Position numbers and translations under genes: made by a program. 64,000 bases of DNA from the NCBI GenBank assembly GCA_964006375.1, contig OZ023267.1, forward strand, positions 22,813,739 to 22,877,738. The letters are read 5' to 3'. The notes beneath the pieces were generated by a model that searched no databases, was not told the DNA's origin, and saw nothing but the letters and a program-made list of their open reading frames with translations. This document shows, piece after piece, positions 37,877-50,755 of this stretch (positions are counted from its first letter, which is position 1; every line of letters begins with the position of its first letter). Source of the stretch: Tillus elongatus (taxonomy: Eukaryota > Arthropoda > Insecta > Coleoptera > Cleridae).

Positions 37877-39280
37877 GTAGTGAAATTACAAATGCATAAT
37901 ACATCATTTTCAAAATTTTATTCTGTCAAGTTATCCATGGAAAAAGATTGATATAACATTTAACTGGTAGTAACATAGTCTAAATATTCCTATGCATAGT
38001 TTTGACAAATAATATAAACTTAAAAGCCAAAATAATAAAAATAGGAAATTCACAAAATTCTTAGGAATTGTATTCTCGCCACTTTTTCTAATCCACCAGT
38101 AATTTCAATACACTTGTCAATTCTTTTACGTACGTTTGCAATTACTTTTGTATTTGTTCTGGAGTAATGGCTGCGCAGGCTTGTATTATCCTAGCCTGTA
38201 GTTCTTGTGCAGTTTGTGGCCTTGATTTGTAAACTTTTGTTTCAGTATACCCCAAAGAATTAAATCTAGTGGCGTCAGGTCCGGGAAGCTCGGCGGCCAC
38301 GCAATCAAACGACTGTTTCGCCCTATCCAACGATTTTAGAAATGTTCATTTAGCCATTCCCTCACTGTAACAGCGTTATGAACAGGACTGCCATCTAACT
38401 GAAACTTTAAATTCGGGAAATCATATAATGGTAAATCAGATAATGCGTTCCAGAACTAATTTTCAAGAAAATGTAAAAAGCCATTCGCATTCAAATTACC
38501 CCCAAAGAAAAAAACACCCAATTATTCTGTCGTTCAATATCCCGCACCAAGCGTTAATTTTTGCGCATACTGCCTCTTTGTATTTATGGTGAATTTTGAA
38601 TTCTCAGCTGACAAGTAACGGAAATTTTGCCCCCCATTTGTAGTAAATTTGAGTGATCGCCAAATAAAATTTGTATTCAAAAAATTACGATTATTTAGAT
38701 ATTCCCCTTGTAACCAATAGCAAAACTCTAATCGTCTTCCCTTATCTCCCAGTTCTAATGTATGCAAAATTTTTGGCTTAGAGACCTTTATTTTATTTTT
38801 TGCAGGCATCGCCTTATACCTTCTCTGGGAATAATAAGGTTTAGGCTAGCCGATCTAATATTCATCCGGGGTTGTTGTTAATATATTCTACAATTTATTT
38901 ATTATTTCTCTAAATTCCCCGACGTCCATTATACCTGGCTCTTAACAAATTTTTTTAAGCAGACCCTCTTTCATTGAAAACTTTATTAACGCGTTGTACA
39001 GCACTTCGACTTACTTGTATATCTGGTTGTCTGTTATTGAACTATCTTTGAGCTTCTCCTGTCGAACGCACATTATCGCCAACAAGACGTACAATTTCTA
39101 CTTTGTCTCTTAAAGTTAGGTTTTCCATGATTATTAACACTAGACAAACTGATAAAATTGTAATAACTTTCCTGTACCTTAATGTCACTTTTGAGGATTA
39201 ACTGTTTAAATATTTTTTCGTGGATATCTTGGCAGAATAAATTTATGAAAGTGATGTATTATGCATTTTTAATTTGACTA
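37877..39280 (-). mobile_element. Mariner-like element 1
   Basis: The block TGCATAATACATCA with flanking bases is present at 37891 and, inverted, near 39260, followed inward by TTATTCTG, giving long imperfect inverted repeats. They enclose a decayed transposase. The exact ends and TA target were not resolved. Confidence 0.6.
38080..39128 (-). pseudogene. Mariner-like transposase, decayed
   Basis: On the minus strand it starts MENLTLRDKVEIVRLVGDN followed by a helix-turn-helix region (PDIQVSRSAVQRVNKVFNERG). KPKILHTLELGDKGRRLEFC lies mid-protein. The C-terminal part has VREWLNEHF, RWIGR, AWPPSFPDLTPLDLILWG, the family's last catalytic Asp context. Many stops and shifts. Same broad family as the copy at 58970. 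Confidence 0.75.
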
Positions 39281-40500
39281 AAAAATCGTTCCTACACGGA
39301 ATTCTTTGATGCAATTTACTACAAGACAGCTTATCCAGATCCAATCTATTTCAAGTAAAATTACCAGTCGGTTTGTCTGTCGGTAAACCCTGTAAGAAGA
39401 GTCAAAATCTAACGTTGTAATAGTATGAGTAAACATTTAGGGATATTATGGAAATTAAACTTACCCTATATATACATATCCAGGGTTTTTAATTACTTAA
39501 AGATGGTGCCTTGTGACAAATTTAATAATTCACACTCAAGTGGTATATTGTACAGCGCTTACGGTACAAAGATTTAACAAGAAACTTAATAAGATCCAGC
39601 AACTGCTGCAGGTAATTTCAACTTATGTTTTCCAAGTTCCTTGTATCAGCATATCAGCATTGTGGAAGCACCTTAACGCCATCGTTTGCAGAGCCCCATT
39701 CAACATCATCGCTTATGGAAGGCCACGTTTAACATCACGATTATGGCAGCCACATTCACCATCATTATGGGGGCCCCATTCGAAGCACCTGCTGGAGTCA
39801 ATCCAGTGGTTTGGCCAGCCCTGAGTGGCCCCCACAATAACAATATATCCAGAGGTTTTGCTAGCCCTCAGTAGCCCCGGGCCTTCTCCTGCCCAGTTAA
39901 TCCAAGAAGCCCCACAGAAGACACTATAGTTAAGTATATTGCTCATCTGTAATCTCTATTTAAATTCAAAAATTGTATTTATAACTGCTTCCATCTATCG
40001 CAATAACTTACAATCATTTTGGCTTATGCCCTGAGCAGCCACATAATTTCCATTTAAATTTTAATAATTTATTTTGTTATTAACTTTTATGTAAAATAGC
40101 ATTCAATATGTTCTAAGCTTTGATCAGATAAAAAATATCTACTACGCATATGTATTTTTCAGGTTGTATTTTTGAGTAATCTTTTGGTGTTCATAGCCGA
40201 TGTCGACGGATGTTTTTTTTTGCCTTGTTGACTGTGTATACATGTGTTTTGTACTGTTTTTGTAGTACTTGTTGTTATTTTAGTTGATATGTCCCACACA
40301 ATATATCATAGTCTCCAGATCAGTAAAATTATTATTATGATTAGATTATTATTATCAATATACCACCCTTGTATTGCGGTAAATTGAATTCTCCAAAGTG
40401 TACTTATAATTTGTTTCTTACTAAAATAATGTTAAACGATTCTTTATTTTTAGGGATTGTGGTGATTATGTAAAACAGTATCTGATTAGCTTCAACGTTG
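39281..40500. other. No gene; short imperfect repeats
   Basis: No coding sequence was recognised. 39695-39785 holds about three imperfect units of CATCA(T/C)(C/G)-x-TTATGG-x-GGCC(A/C). 39800-39875 repeats a CCAG-x-GGTTT-x-G-x-x-AGCCCT-x-AGT block twice. Confidence 0.4.
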
Positions 40501-40519
40501 CAGCTTCTATGTATAACCA

Positions 40520-41995
40520 AGACGATCCGTTCTAGACGGAAAACTGCCAATCTGTAATGGTCTTGAGCCCATTTTCCAAAATTATGGAAAGAATTATGTA
40601 TAAGAGGACAAGGGACTTCCTAAGTAAAAATAACGTGTTGTCTTCTCGTCAGTATGGTTTTCGCGAGGGATATTTCACCGAACTGGCCTGCGCTGGCATG
40701 GTGCGGAATATTGCGGATTGTCTTGACAAAAAGCATCACACCGTGGGCTTATTTTTGGACATGTCTCGCGCTTTTGACACCATTACTTGTACTTTCCTCG
40801 AAAGAAAATTAAATGCAGTGGAACTTAGGGGACTGTTAGTGATTGGCTTATGTTGTTTGTAAGATACAGGCGATTAGTAATCTCAGTGGACGATGTTAAA
40901 TCTGATGAATATCAAGTAAAGCTGCACGCTCTGCAGGAAGCGTCCTGGGGCCGCTTATCTTTATATTGTACGTAAATGATCTTCCCAACTATCTGACAGG
41001 TGGGAGGTTGTTTATTTACGCGGATGACACAGCGATCATAGTTTCATGCCCGGTATTGTCTGATGCTATACGTAAGGTGGATAGTATTTTATCACACTTT
41101 GGGCAGTGGTGCTGCAGCTATCACCTGATTGTAAATAGTTCTAAGACAGTTTGTGTAGAGTTTATGGGAAGATGTCGGGAGCCCTCTATAGATATTACCT
41201 TTGATTTTAATGATAACTATATTATCTTAAGTACCTCCACCAACTTTTTAGGTTGCATTTTAGATAATAGGCTTTCATGGGAGACCCAGATAGAAGGTAT
41301 ATCGAAGAAATTGGGTAAGGCCTATTTTTGCGCCATGAAGCTGAAGAACACCTTAAATGAACTTTTTCTCATTCATGTGTAATTTGCTTTAATGTATAGT
41401 GTGCTTGCATACAACATAATAGTGTGGGGGCATGCAAATGATATACACAGGGTTTTCGTATGCCAAATAATCCGCCTGATTTTGGGACCACAATAAAGAG
41501 AATCATGCCGGACTACTTTTAAGACAAAAAAACTGTTGTTTGTAACGAGGGTGTATTTGTATAAACTCTTGAGTTTCACATATGCACGTAAGAACAGTTT
41601 TATTAAAAACAGTGCAGTTCACAGCTAGACTACCCGGGCAAGAAATGACATCCACTTGCCAAATTACCAGTATATGGCATACAAGAAATCACTTGTATAT
41701 GCTGGCTGTTTTTATTTTAATATGCTTCCTCAGGAGATAAAGGCTGCGGATACACTAAGCTGCTTTAAACATAAGTTTAAACCATTTTTGGTTGATAATT
41801 ATTTTTATAATATCAGTGAATTTACTGAAAGGTGTACAGTCCCTGATCAACGGAGAGAATCATAGTAATAGTTGTAAAAATAGCACCGTTGTGACTGTAA
41901 ATTTAGGTTTAATGTAAACTGATTGTATATTTTTGTAGTTGGTTCTGTATGTAAAGTGGTGTTGTTATTTTTAAAATCTGTTTTTTTAAAATCTG
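40520..41995 (+). pseudogene. LINE reverse transcriptase
   Basis: PFSKIMERIMYKRTRDFLSKNN, SSRQYGFREGYFTELA and LFLDMSRAFDTITC mark the RT N-terminal half (40557-40862). After a shift comes MYVNDLPNY and the catalytic FIYADDTAIIV (about 41015). WETQIEGISKKLGKAYF is in the thumb. The C-terminal FNMLPQEIKAADTLSCFKHKFKPFLVDNYFY (41700-41810) is the usual LINE tail motif. The 3' UTR is interrupted by the Helentron at 41996 and resumes at 43284, ending in AATAAAGTTATC-(TATC)n at about 43380. Confidence 0.8.
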
Positions 41996-42125
41996 TTAGT
42001 GAATTTTCTTAAAAAAATTCACTAATGAGGAGATCTCGACTTTTGAATTTTGAAAAAATTTCTTCAAATGAGCGCTAATTAGGCCCCCCAGAACACATAT
42101 CCGGGGTCAGTTTGAATTTTTATAT

Positions 42126-42191
<66 letters not shown>

Positions 42192-43283
42192 CACACCGAT
42201 AACTCAAAAAATAATGGGCCGATTTTGATTAAATTTGGTGAATAAATTCCTTTTGCAAATGGCTTGGATAAGTTCGTTAGCCAGGAAAATCTGCCCAGGT
42301 TTTCCCGGAAAATTTTGTGCTTTCTTTCGAAAAAAATTTATATCTCCCGAATTAACAAAGTAAGGGCAACCAAATTTGGTACGCGGGTTTATGTCCTTAT
42401 ATGTAAGTCACCTACCAAAATTTAGCTCTGTATGTCAAAAGACAAAAAAGTTATAGGCATTTAAAGAAAAATAAATTGGGGTTTTCCTCAAAACGTCAAA
42501 GTTGCGACTTAAAACGTCAAAATCGGCAACATTTTGGCAAATAACTTGAAACCCATTACGGGCTATGGAAATCAAAGGTCTCAAGAAGGATGTTTTACAA
42601 ACACTGAAGTCTTAGTTTCAACCGTCATTGTCCTTCATTTTACTAAAATGTTTCCAGAAAATTCATTTGAAATAGACGCTTTCTCTGATGCTTGGCAATA
42701 GCCTTAGCTATAGAGTTTATCGTTTAATGGTATATAATTTTTGTCGAATTTTCGTAAAAAATCAATAAAGCTCAATATATCCGTTATTATACAAGATTTG
42801 AAAAAAATTTGTATATATTAATTATAGGGTGTCTTGAGCTACATCTTAAAAAAATATTTCTACAATCACAGGATGGCCCATAAGTCATTGGTGATACAAA
42901 TTTTCTTTTTTTTTTATCAAACACGCCTTATGTTATTGCATTTTCCATCGAAATATAATGCATGTTTGTAAGAAAAGAAATTCTGGATGCAGCAAGTGCT
43001 TTATGGTAGCGAACTTTGATCAAATGCTTCATATTTGAATAGCCCAATTTGCTATTAACCTATAAGGTTGACCAAGAAACGAGTTTTTCGGGAACACTTT
43101 AAGTCTACTTTTGGAAATCTTGGTACATTTTCACACAATAAAGTTATTTTTATGAAACATGGCACATTGCTTTTACTATATAGGTTATACTGGTAACCAA
43201 AATTGATGCCTGCTTTCTTAAAAAGAAAACACACATATTTGCAATAAAAACATTTTTATGAAAATTCACTACCATAACGCACT
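41996..43283 (+). mobile_element. Helentron-like element, long form, in LINE 3' UTR
   Basis: Colinear with 3351-4743, from TTAGTGAATTTT and its inverted partner to AAAATTCACTACCATAACGCACTTT. The final hairpin is cut short (the TGCTGCG half is missing). TA tract at about 42129-42187. T-rich sequence flanks both junctions, consistent with Helentron T-T targeting. Confidence 0.75.
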
Positions 43284-43786
43284 TTTTTTGTAATGATCTA
43301 AGACTGACATTTTATGTTTATCTAATTCTTGTAGTATGTATATACTTGACAAAAGGCTAATAAAGTTATCTATCTATCTATACAAGGCGAATTTTATATT
43401 TTAGCAAAGTAGTTATTTATATTTTAAGCAATTTGCATACTGGCTTCTGAGTCACTCCGGTTATGCACGTTAATGACCTTTAAATTTATATTCGCTTTCT
43501 TTGATTCACTTACGTAAGAACAACTTAGGTTTACCGATATGATATTTTTGGATGCTGTTCAAATTATTTAAATAAACTCATGTGTAATGACAATAAAGTG
43601 TTTAAAAATGGGGATCTTCGAGCAAACGCCAGCAGACAGCTACCTTCTTCCCATATATATCCAACCAAAGATTATACTTGCGTGGTAATAATAGTTTATC
43701 CAAAGATGTTCAAATAGAAGAAAATATGGATATTCATTAGATTATAGGACATTAAACGTGTTCATGGGTGAAAATTACGAACATCG
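43284..43786 (+). other. LINE 3' UTR tail, then no gene
   Basis: 43284-43380 reads as the displaced LINE 3' end (AATAAAG, TATC repeats). 43381-43786 shows nothing recognisable. Confidence 0.5.
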
Positions 43787-44910
43787 AATTTTATTTATTA
43801 TTATTATTATTATCAATACACACATAATACAGATGCCAGGGGCCTATACTATACATATACAAGAACTAAAATTATGCTACAGACTGAGAAATTATTATTG
43901 TGATTAAATAGATTAAGAAGAAGAAACAAACCGCGAAATTAAATAATTTTGTTTCCTGCTCATATGGTACTTCTGCAGCAATTACAGTGTCACACCATGC
44001 ACTCCATAAATCTCCAGCTTCTCTAGAAGGGTCCTGTGGTCCACAGTATCAAAAGACTTGGGTAGGTCCACGAAAATGCCAAGAAATTACTTACTCAAAT
44101 CCAGTGCCTGATAAACTTCTGAAACGAGACATGCGATGGCCTCATTCCTTGAACCGGCCTTTCGAAACGCAAACTGTCTATTTGACCATATATTGTGCTT
44201 GTCAAGAAACGAAGCAAGTATCTCTTTTATCGCAATTTCCACTATCTTTTCGACACTTGTAATATGTGTTATCGGGCTGTAGTTAACCATTTCAAGGATA
44301 TCACCTGATTTGAAAAGTGGCCTCACCACGCCAAGTTTTAGATAGTCCGGAAACTTGCCAGTTGCGATTACTCTATTAATAAGACATGACAAAGGGTTTG
44401 CTACAGAGTTACTGATCTTTTTCAGCAACTCGGCTGTTACCCCGTCATGCCCAGGTGCTTAATGATATATTACCAAAAATGATCTGTTTTACTTCCTCCT
44501 CCGTTACCGAATTCAGATAAAGTGAATCACTGACATGGTGTGGACTCTATGTGCCCATTTTTGTCCTACCATGGAATCGACTTGCCATCTTTTTGCCAAG
44601 CAGGTAGTAATTCCTATTGAAGTTATTAGCTATAGTCAATTCATCATTTACCAACTAATTGTTATTTCCATTTATTTCTCTAATAGACCCCCCCCCCCTG
44701 CCTTGATCTTTGTTATACAAACTATTTACACACTCATATAATCGCTTATTATCTACCCTATTTATACAAATCTGTTTCCTAATATAATCAGAATTGACCT
44801 TTCTGATCAAAGAAGTTAACCTATTTCTATAAATCCTAAATTCAGCTCTAAAAACAGCATCAGTTAGGCATCCAAGACACATTTTATACATATTGTTTTT
44901 TGTCATAAAA
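43787..44910 (-). pseudogene. LINE RT fragment with (TAA)n tail
   Basis: On the minus strand, RNRLTSLIRKVNSDYIRKQI (linker), then after breaks NPLSCLINRVIATGKFPDYLKLGVVRPLFKSGD, YSPITHITSVEKIVE and NRQFAFRKAGSRNEAIA, then [13 protein letters not shown] near 44050 in another frame. An internal deletion joins this to a 3' tail, (TAA)n at 43793-43816. A C-run at 44690 marks a shift. Confidence 0.75.
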
Positions 44911-45188
44911 TATCATAAAGATATTTTAAAAGTAAAGCTTATAAAGAGAAGCCAAATAATTTAAAACAGTAAAAGACAAGAATTGGGGGCGCCTTTAAAG
45001 CTATAGGTCTAAATGTTACTCAAAACGTACTCCATAGATTTTTAGGTAGGATATCATATTGTAAAGGAGTTGGTCAGCCGAAAATAGCATACGGTCAAGG
45101 GGTTGGTCAGCCACGGAAATAATCCAAAATTGAGTAAACATGAAAATTCAGCATCCACTATTTTAAGTAAATTATTCTTTAAACTTAC

Positions 45189-45457
45189 ATTGCATTTCTT
45201 GTGTCTGGGATTTCTCTATTGCTTGGTAGATTGTCACTGGCTTCTTGATTGAATCTGTTTCTCGTGTACGGATCTTCTCCTTGGCGTAGGCCACCTCGAG
45301 ATACATAGCCTACTTCATCGAAGTAATTCCAAGTAACTCGGCCGTCAGTTGTTTCTAAACTTTGCAAAGCCATTGGAACACCAGGACCTGGTGCTGAGTC
45401 ATCTCCATATTGCGTAAGAGTCACCCCTTCTTTCAGTCTTAAACCGCGGTTTTCAGT
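45189..45457 (-). CDS. Internal exon, polypeptide N-acetylgalactosaminyltransferase-like
   Basis: The minus-strand exon has an acceptor CTGTTTCAG/A at 45458-45460 and a donor AAT/GTAAGT at 45183-45188, giving 269 bp. It enters at a codon boundary and leaves after two bases of a codon (phase 2). It reads TENRGLRLKEGVTLTQYGDD at the start and ends FNQEASDNLPSNREIPDTRNA, completing an M in the next exon. In GALNT/PGANT enzymes this F-N-x2-A-S-D...R-x-(I/L)-P-D-x-R block comes just before the conserved Cys that opens the glycosyltransferase (GT27) domain. Those enzymes start mucin-type O-glycosylation in the Golgi. The upstream part of the exon would be stem region. The neighbouring exons are outside or too far to see. 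Confidence 0.65.
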
Positions 45458-45796
45458 CTGAAACAGAAAACATGCATCTTAGATAGTTACCAAATCTATA
45501 GCAAGTCTATTCGTCGGATAACAATGTTTTGGTTAACCAAGATAACACCGTTGGAAGCATAAAATAGTCACAGCAACTAATTAGTAAAAAAAAATCATAC
45601 TTAAAACCATATCAACAGTGAGATGGACGTCAAAGCTTCAAGGCATTCAGTTATTCAGTTATTTAACAACAAAGGCACTCGGTTAGAGCTCTGAAGCACT
45701 CGGTAAGTTAACCCAAAAACACCAGAATAAAATCCACATATGCAGACATACAGTGAATGAACATTGGAACCTGTATTTTTTTTAAAATTTCAACAA

Positions 45797-45950
45797 CACA
45801 CCAGGAGGGCTTACAGCCTAAATATTATCGTACCGTGGGTGTCAACAAGGAGGAAAAAGGCAACTTTCTAATTCTGGATTTGAAGGTTTGGAGGTTAGGA
45901 GGAGAAGGTACAACTTGGAAGTCCTCGAGTAAAAGAGCGGACATAAGATG
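45797..45950 (-). pseudogene. Jockey/BS-like LINE 3' end
   Basis: On the minus strand it encodes DFQVVPSPPNLQTFKSRIRKLPFSSL and ends GTGTTGTTGAAAT at about 45789, the same 3' end as copies A, B and D. Only the last 150 bp is present. Confidence 0.75.
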
Positions 45951-46037
45951 TTCTCTACTGATAAGTACAATTTGGAGAACCCAATTCATGACAATACAGT
46001 TTTTGACCTGATCTGACAAAGTTAGCGTCATCAGAGG
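45950..46037 (-). repeat. Degenerate hammerhead-like repeat
   Basis: On the minus strand CTGATGA (46029-46035), C, GCTAACTTTG, then a deletion that removes the second half of stem II and the GAAA, then AGGTC. The following CAAAAACTGTATTGTCATGAA matches 47599 onward. Confidence 0.5.
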
Positions 46038-46059
46038 GATGAATAAACTAGATTAGGTT

Positions 46060-47530
46060 AGGTTAAATTGTAAGGTGGACATACCGGTCCCTCCACTGCG
46101 ACCTTAAGGTCTATTGTGGCTCACGCCTAATTGTCTTATATTTCGACCAACAAATCCAGCCTCCTAGAGAGGTTGACAATTTTAGTGGGCGAAAGTTGAC
46201 CCAGATCTTCTGGTGTCTGTTTTCTTGCCAAAGAGCAGGTGTCTTGTCATGTCCACAGCCGGACAGAAACATAGCACGTGCTCTGCTGTTTCGTCACTCT
46301 CCATACACAGCCAGCACTAAATCTCTTGACCGAGACCAATTCTCTGCATGTGGTGACGCAAGCGGCAGTGTTCTGTATACAGGCCGGCTAGAGTGCTCAG
46401 TTGTTGTCTGTTCATCTCTAGAAGCTTGTCAGCCCTTGACTCTGAAATGACATTTATGACGGCCTTATAGTGTGCTAATCCTGGCAAATTTTGCCATTGC
46501 TGGATTGACCTTCTATTTCTCAAGGTCTTTAAAGTGCATTTTGCTGTGCCTGATGATATCTCCAGCACAGGTACTGGTACGCTAAAGTCCTCCCGGGCAC
46601 CACTCCTGACAAGCGCGTCGGCCGCTACATTGTCATCATAAGCCGAGACCAGCGACATCTCATTGCAGCGGCTTAGTTTGTTGGGGGCAAATTTACATCT
46701 CCATAACGTTTTTGAATTGCAACGGTAGGAACCAAGTGCCTTTATTGCAGCTTGGCTATCTGAATATATTTTTATCGATTTGTGTGTGCAGTGATTTTGC
46801 ATAATTTCCCTTGCACACATCTCGATGGCATACACTTCTGGCTGGTGTATGGTTGCATACTTTCCGAGACTAGATGAGATTCTTGCATCGGTGTTGCTCC
46901 CATATGCGCCAGCTCCTGTCCCCCGATCGTGTTTGGAGCCGTCAGTGTACCAGCAGAGATCTGCCATTAATAGTGTCGTTTGGTTTCGTTCCCAGTCCTC
47001 CCTTTCCGGAAGGGCAGTTTTGAAAGGCAGACCTCTACTGATCTTTGTAGGCATCACGTCTGAGACCATTCCCAGAACCTCATGGCTCTCAATATCATCG
47101 AGGAGTCCGGTCCTTCCCAAACTGATTGCCTACGGCATCCTGTCAGCCGTTTGTTTTAATCTGTACGTTGTCCACCTAGACTCCCTCTGCAGCCAAATGT
47201 GAATAGGTGGAATGTTTAGGAGGACTTCCCGAGCGGCTGATGGACCGGTGCTTATCGCGTTCGTTATCATCAGACAAGCTTGTCTCTGTAGCTACACCAG
47301 TTTGGCCCTCGCGATGCCACGAAGTGCCTTAAGCCTCCAAACTATAGCTTCATAGGCTATCATCGGTCTGATAATCACTCCATCTGTCGTGGGCTTGTTC
47401 TTCAGTTATTTCCACAGATTCTTCGGCATGTCTACAGAGACAGTTTGGCTCTGCGAATTACATTCTCTAACTGTACGTTCCGGTTGAGCTTCTTATCTAG
47501 GGTAACCCCCAGATATTTCGCCTGTTTCTG
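46060..47530 (-). pseudogene. RNase H-bearing LINE, RT end and RNase H
   Basis: A 267-aa minus frame (46317-47120) contains LCWYTDGSKHDRGTGAGAYG (first Asp), QPEVYAIEMCAREIM (Glu), KIYSDSQAAIKAL (second Asp) and DDNVAADALVRSGA (last Asp), so the RNase H catalytic set looks complete. Upstream (47120-47530), in broken frames, KYLGVTLDKKLN is the RT thumb/connection. The last 60 codons (LAHYKAVINVISESRADKLL) are the usual post-RNase H region. It is 5'-truncated. Confidence 0.8.
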
Positions 47531-47554
47531 TTTGAATAAACAAGTAAATATATT

Positions 47555-47640
47555 ATATCCATCCCTCTGATGATGCTAACTTTGTTAGCGAAACAATCGT
47601 TAGGTCTAAAAACTGTATTGTGATGAATAGAGTACTCCAA
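47555..47640 (+). ncRNA. Hammerhead-ribozyme-like motif
   Basis: CTGATGA (47567-47573), T, stem II GCTAAC-TTT-GTTAGC (47575-47589, perfect 6 bp), GAAA (47590-47593), CAATCGTT, AGG. CCT before the box can pair with AGG after the UH step. This is the least degraded plus-strand core outside the inverted pair. Confidence 0.45.
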
Positions 47641-48610
47641 ATTGTATTTTTTAAATGCAGCATACGATCGTCAAAATAGTTGAGCAGCAAGCTTTATTAG
47701 CGATCACTTAGGATGTTGGATTCTTCTAGGTGTTTTGTAAGCTCTATATTGATAACTTATTCCACAACTTTAGAGGTCCGACACACCAGATTTGCCTTCT
47801 TTTAGAGACAAACTGAACTCGAACATGCTTCCAGGAAGATGACAATAACCCCATCTTAGAGGACATCGAGAAAAGGCGACATAAAATTAGAGTCAGTTCA
47901 GGAGCACACACTTTAAGAACTATTGCTGAAATCCCATCGAGTCCTGATGCTAATACTGGATGCTTAATATTATATAATGTAATTATTCCATGTATTTGTC
48001 ATAGCCTTTTCACTTTAACAGTGTTTTTCTGGGATAAAAATTGTTATATTTAATGTTTAGCAAGTAGTAAAATCTTTACAGAATTAACCCCATAAAATCT
48101 TGTGTCTAGCATGTTGAAAATGGGTCAAGACCGACAATATTATTACGCTCATTAGAAGGCTGTAATTTCCATCAAAGAAAAAATTCATTTTGCTCAGAGC
48201 TGCTTTTATATACGTTAATGTTAATGACGCTGGACGGAAAACGATGCTTGCTGTTACAAGCGTGTTTAAAACGTTTTTATATGGCGTGCACATCTAAATG
48301 AGAGAGTATTATATATCGTATAAAAAAAACTGCGGACAATTTCTGCAAGCATCAGATATGCCACTAAATTTTTGCCAATTACTGTAGAGTATTAGAAAGT
48401 TTATACATATCACTAAAGACTATATCATTATTCAAGTTAGTCGAAATAGTTCAAAACATTAAGGGTGTTTTTTCATGCATTTTGTTTACAGGAGCCTACT
48501 AAGCTTGAGCTTGTAAAACATAGGTACCGAAAATTCTTATAATTTCAATTTAGATGCAACTCCAGTTACCTAAAAATTTCTCTGGTTTTCTCGTCAATAT
48601 ATCTTTACAT
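47641..48610. other. No intact gene; possible LINE residue
   Basis: 47760-47960 may hold a very decayed LINE RT on the minus strand (GISAIVLK context before SSGLDGIS), too weak to call. The rest shows nothing. Confidence 0.3.
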
Positions 48611-48614
48611 TTTT

Positions 48615-49347
<733 letters not shown>

Positions 49348-49504
49348 AACTTCTTATTATTCAGTATATCTGAGATCGAACCAAACAAAGAATGACGATT
49401 TTTACGATATTTGCAAGCAATTAATTGATTTGAATGTCGCCTTATGTTCTTACCTGATTCATCTGTTACATAAAAAAAACAACCACGTTGTTAGATAATT
49501 TCAC

Positions 49505-50755
49505 CAGATTTTCAAATAGGATTACTAGGTTTAGAATATTCTTTAAACAATACCTCGTCTCCCACATTCAGACTTTTACTTTTGCCCTTAAAATGTCTAA
49601 CTTGTTTTTCTTGCTTATATAATAACCTTTCTTCCCCGTTAGGCATAATTAAATATAATCTACCCTTTAATTGGCTTCCAAGCATTAGTTTTGCAGGACT
49701 GGTACATGTAGTAGAGTGCTCAGAATTACGATAATCAAATAAAAAGCGATATACAGCTTGATCAAAATTTTGTTTTTCCATGTGAGCCTTTTTAATAGTG
49801 TTTTTGGCGCATTTAACGGAATTTTCACAAACACCATTACTTTGAGTATGATAAGCTGGAGAAAATGTTGCCCAATGCCATTAGATCGCAAATAGGAAGA
49901 AAATTCTTCAGAAGAAAAGGGTTGCCCATTATCTGACACGATCTGGTCTGGTAAACCAAACTGAGAGAAGAGTTTTCTTAAATAATAAATTACTCTTTCT
50001 GCGGTTGTGGACTTCATTTTAGTGACTTCTAACCATTACGTATGGGAATCTGTGACAACTAAATATTTATTGTCAAATAACGGACCTAGAAAATCGATAT
50101 GTAACCTAGCCCAGGACTTTGACGTTACAGGCCAAGGAGATAATGTTGTCTTCACCGTATTGGTTCGTAAGGACTTACAGATTCCACAACTAAGACACAT
50201 TATGTCAATATCCTTGTCCACATTTGGCCACCATATATATGGACGTGCCAAGGATTTGCACTTACTAATACCAAGGTGACTCAAATGAGGTTCGTGAAGC
50301 ATTGATTTTCTCAGAATTTCAGTAATTAAACCCTATAAGCCCATAATAAAGAACCAAATTCTACATGAGGTTGCTCGTTTTTATTTAAAAAAAGTTTTCA
50401 AACTTTTTGGGATTTTACTTCTTTCTGGCCAGCAATATAAACAATAACCTACCACTCTATTTACAATTGGATCTTTTTTTGTTTCATAAGCAATTTGTTT
50501 ACAATCGATAGGCAAATTTTCGTGACTGTAGCAAATATGTGACATGTCTCCTTATTTTGTACTGTTGAATTTACTGGAAATAGTGATAATGCATCAGCTG
50601 TAACATTTTTGTCGGGCCTTATGTATTTTATATTATATTGATATGACGACAAAATTATACGCCACCTCTGCAGACGGCTAGCTGCATATATTGGTATCCC
50701 CTTTTTGTTTCCAAAAATACTTATTAATGGCTTGGCGTCTGTTAAAAGAGTAAGA
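49505..50755 (-). pseudogene. Gypsy (Ty3-type) pol fragment: RNase H and integrase
   Basis: On the minus strand in order: LTDAKPLISIFGNKKGIPIYAA and RWRIILSSYQYNIKYIRPDKNVTADALS (RNase H, 50500-50755), then the H2C2 finger and start of integrase, HLSHLGISKCKSLARPYIWWP, CLSCGICKS and WARLHIDFLGPL (first Asp, 50036-50302). KLFSQFGLPDQIVSDNGQPFSS (second Asp, from about 49965) follows. After shifts come FLFDYRNSEHSTTCTSPAKLM and VGDEVLFKEY. Most of RT and both LTRs are missing, so the copy is partial at both ends. Confidence 0.85.

Noticed and set aside
39513..39946. Overlapping frames at 39.5-39.9 kb as a gene
   Set aside because: Caused by short imperfect repeats with no stops; no domain or splice context.
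46317..47120. A free-standing RNase H gene
   Set aside because: The frame is continuous with LINE RT remnants upstream and matches LINE-type RNase H, so it is a retrotransposon part.
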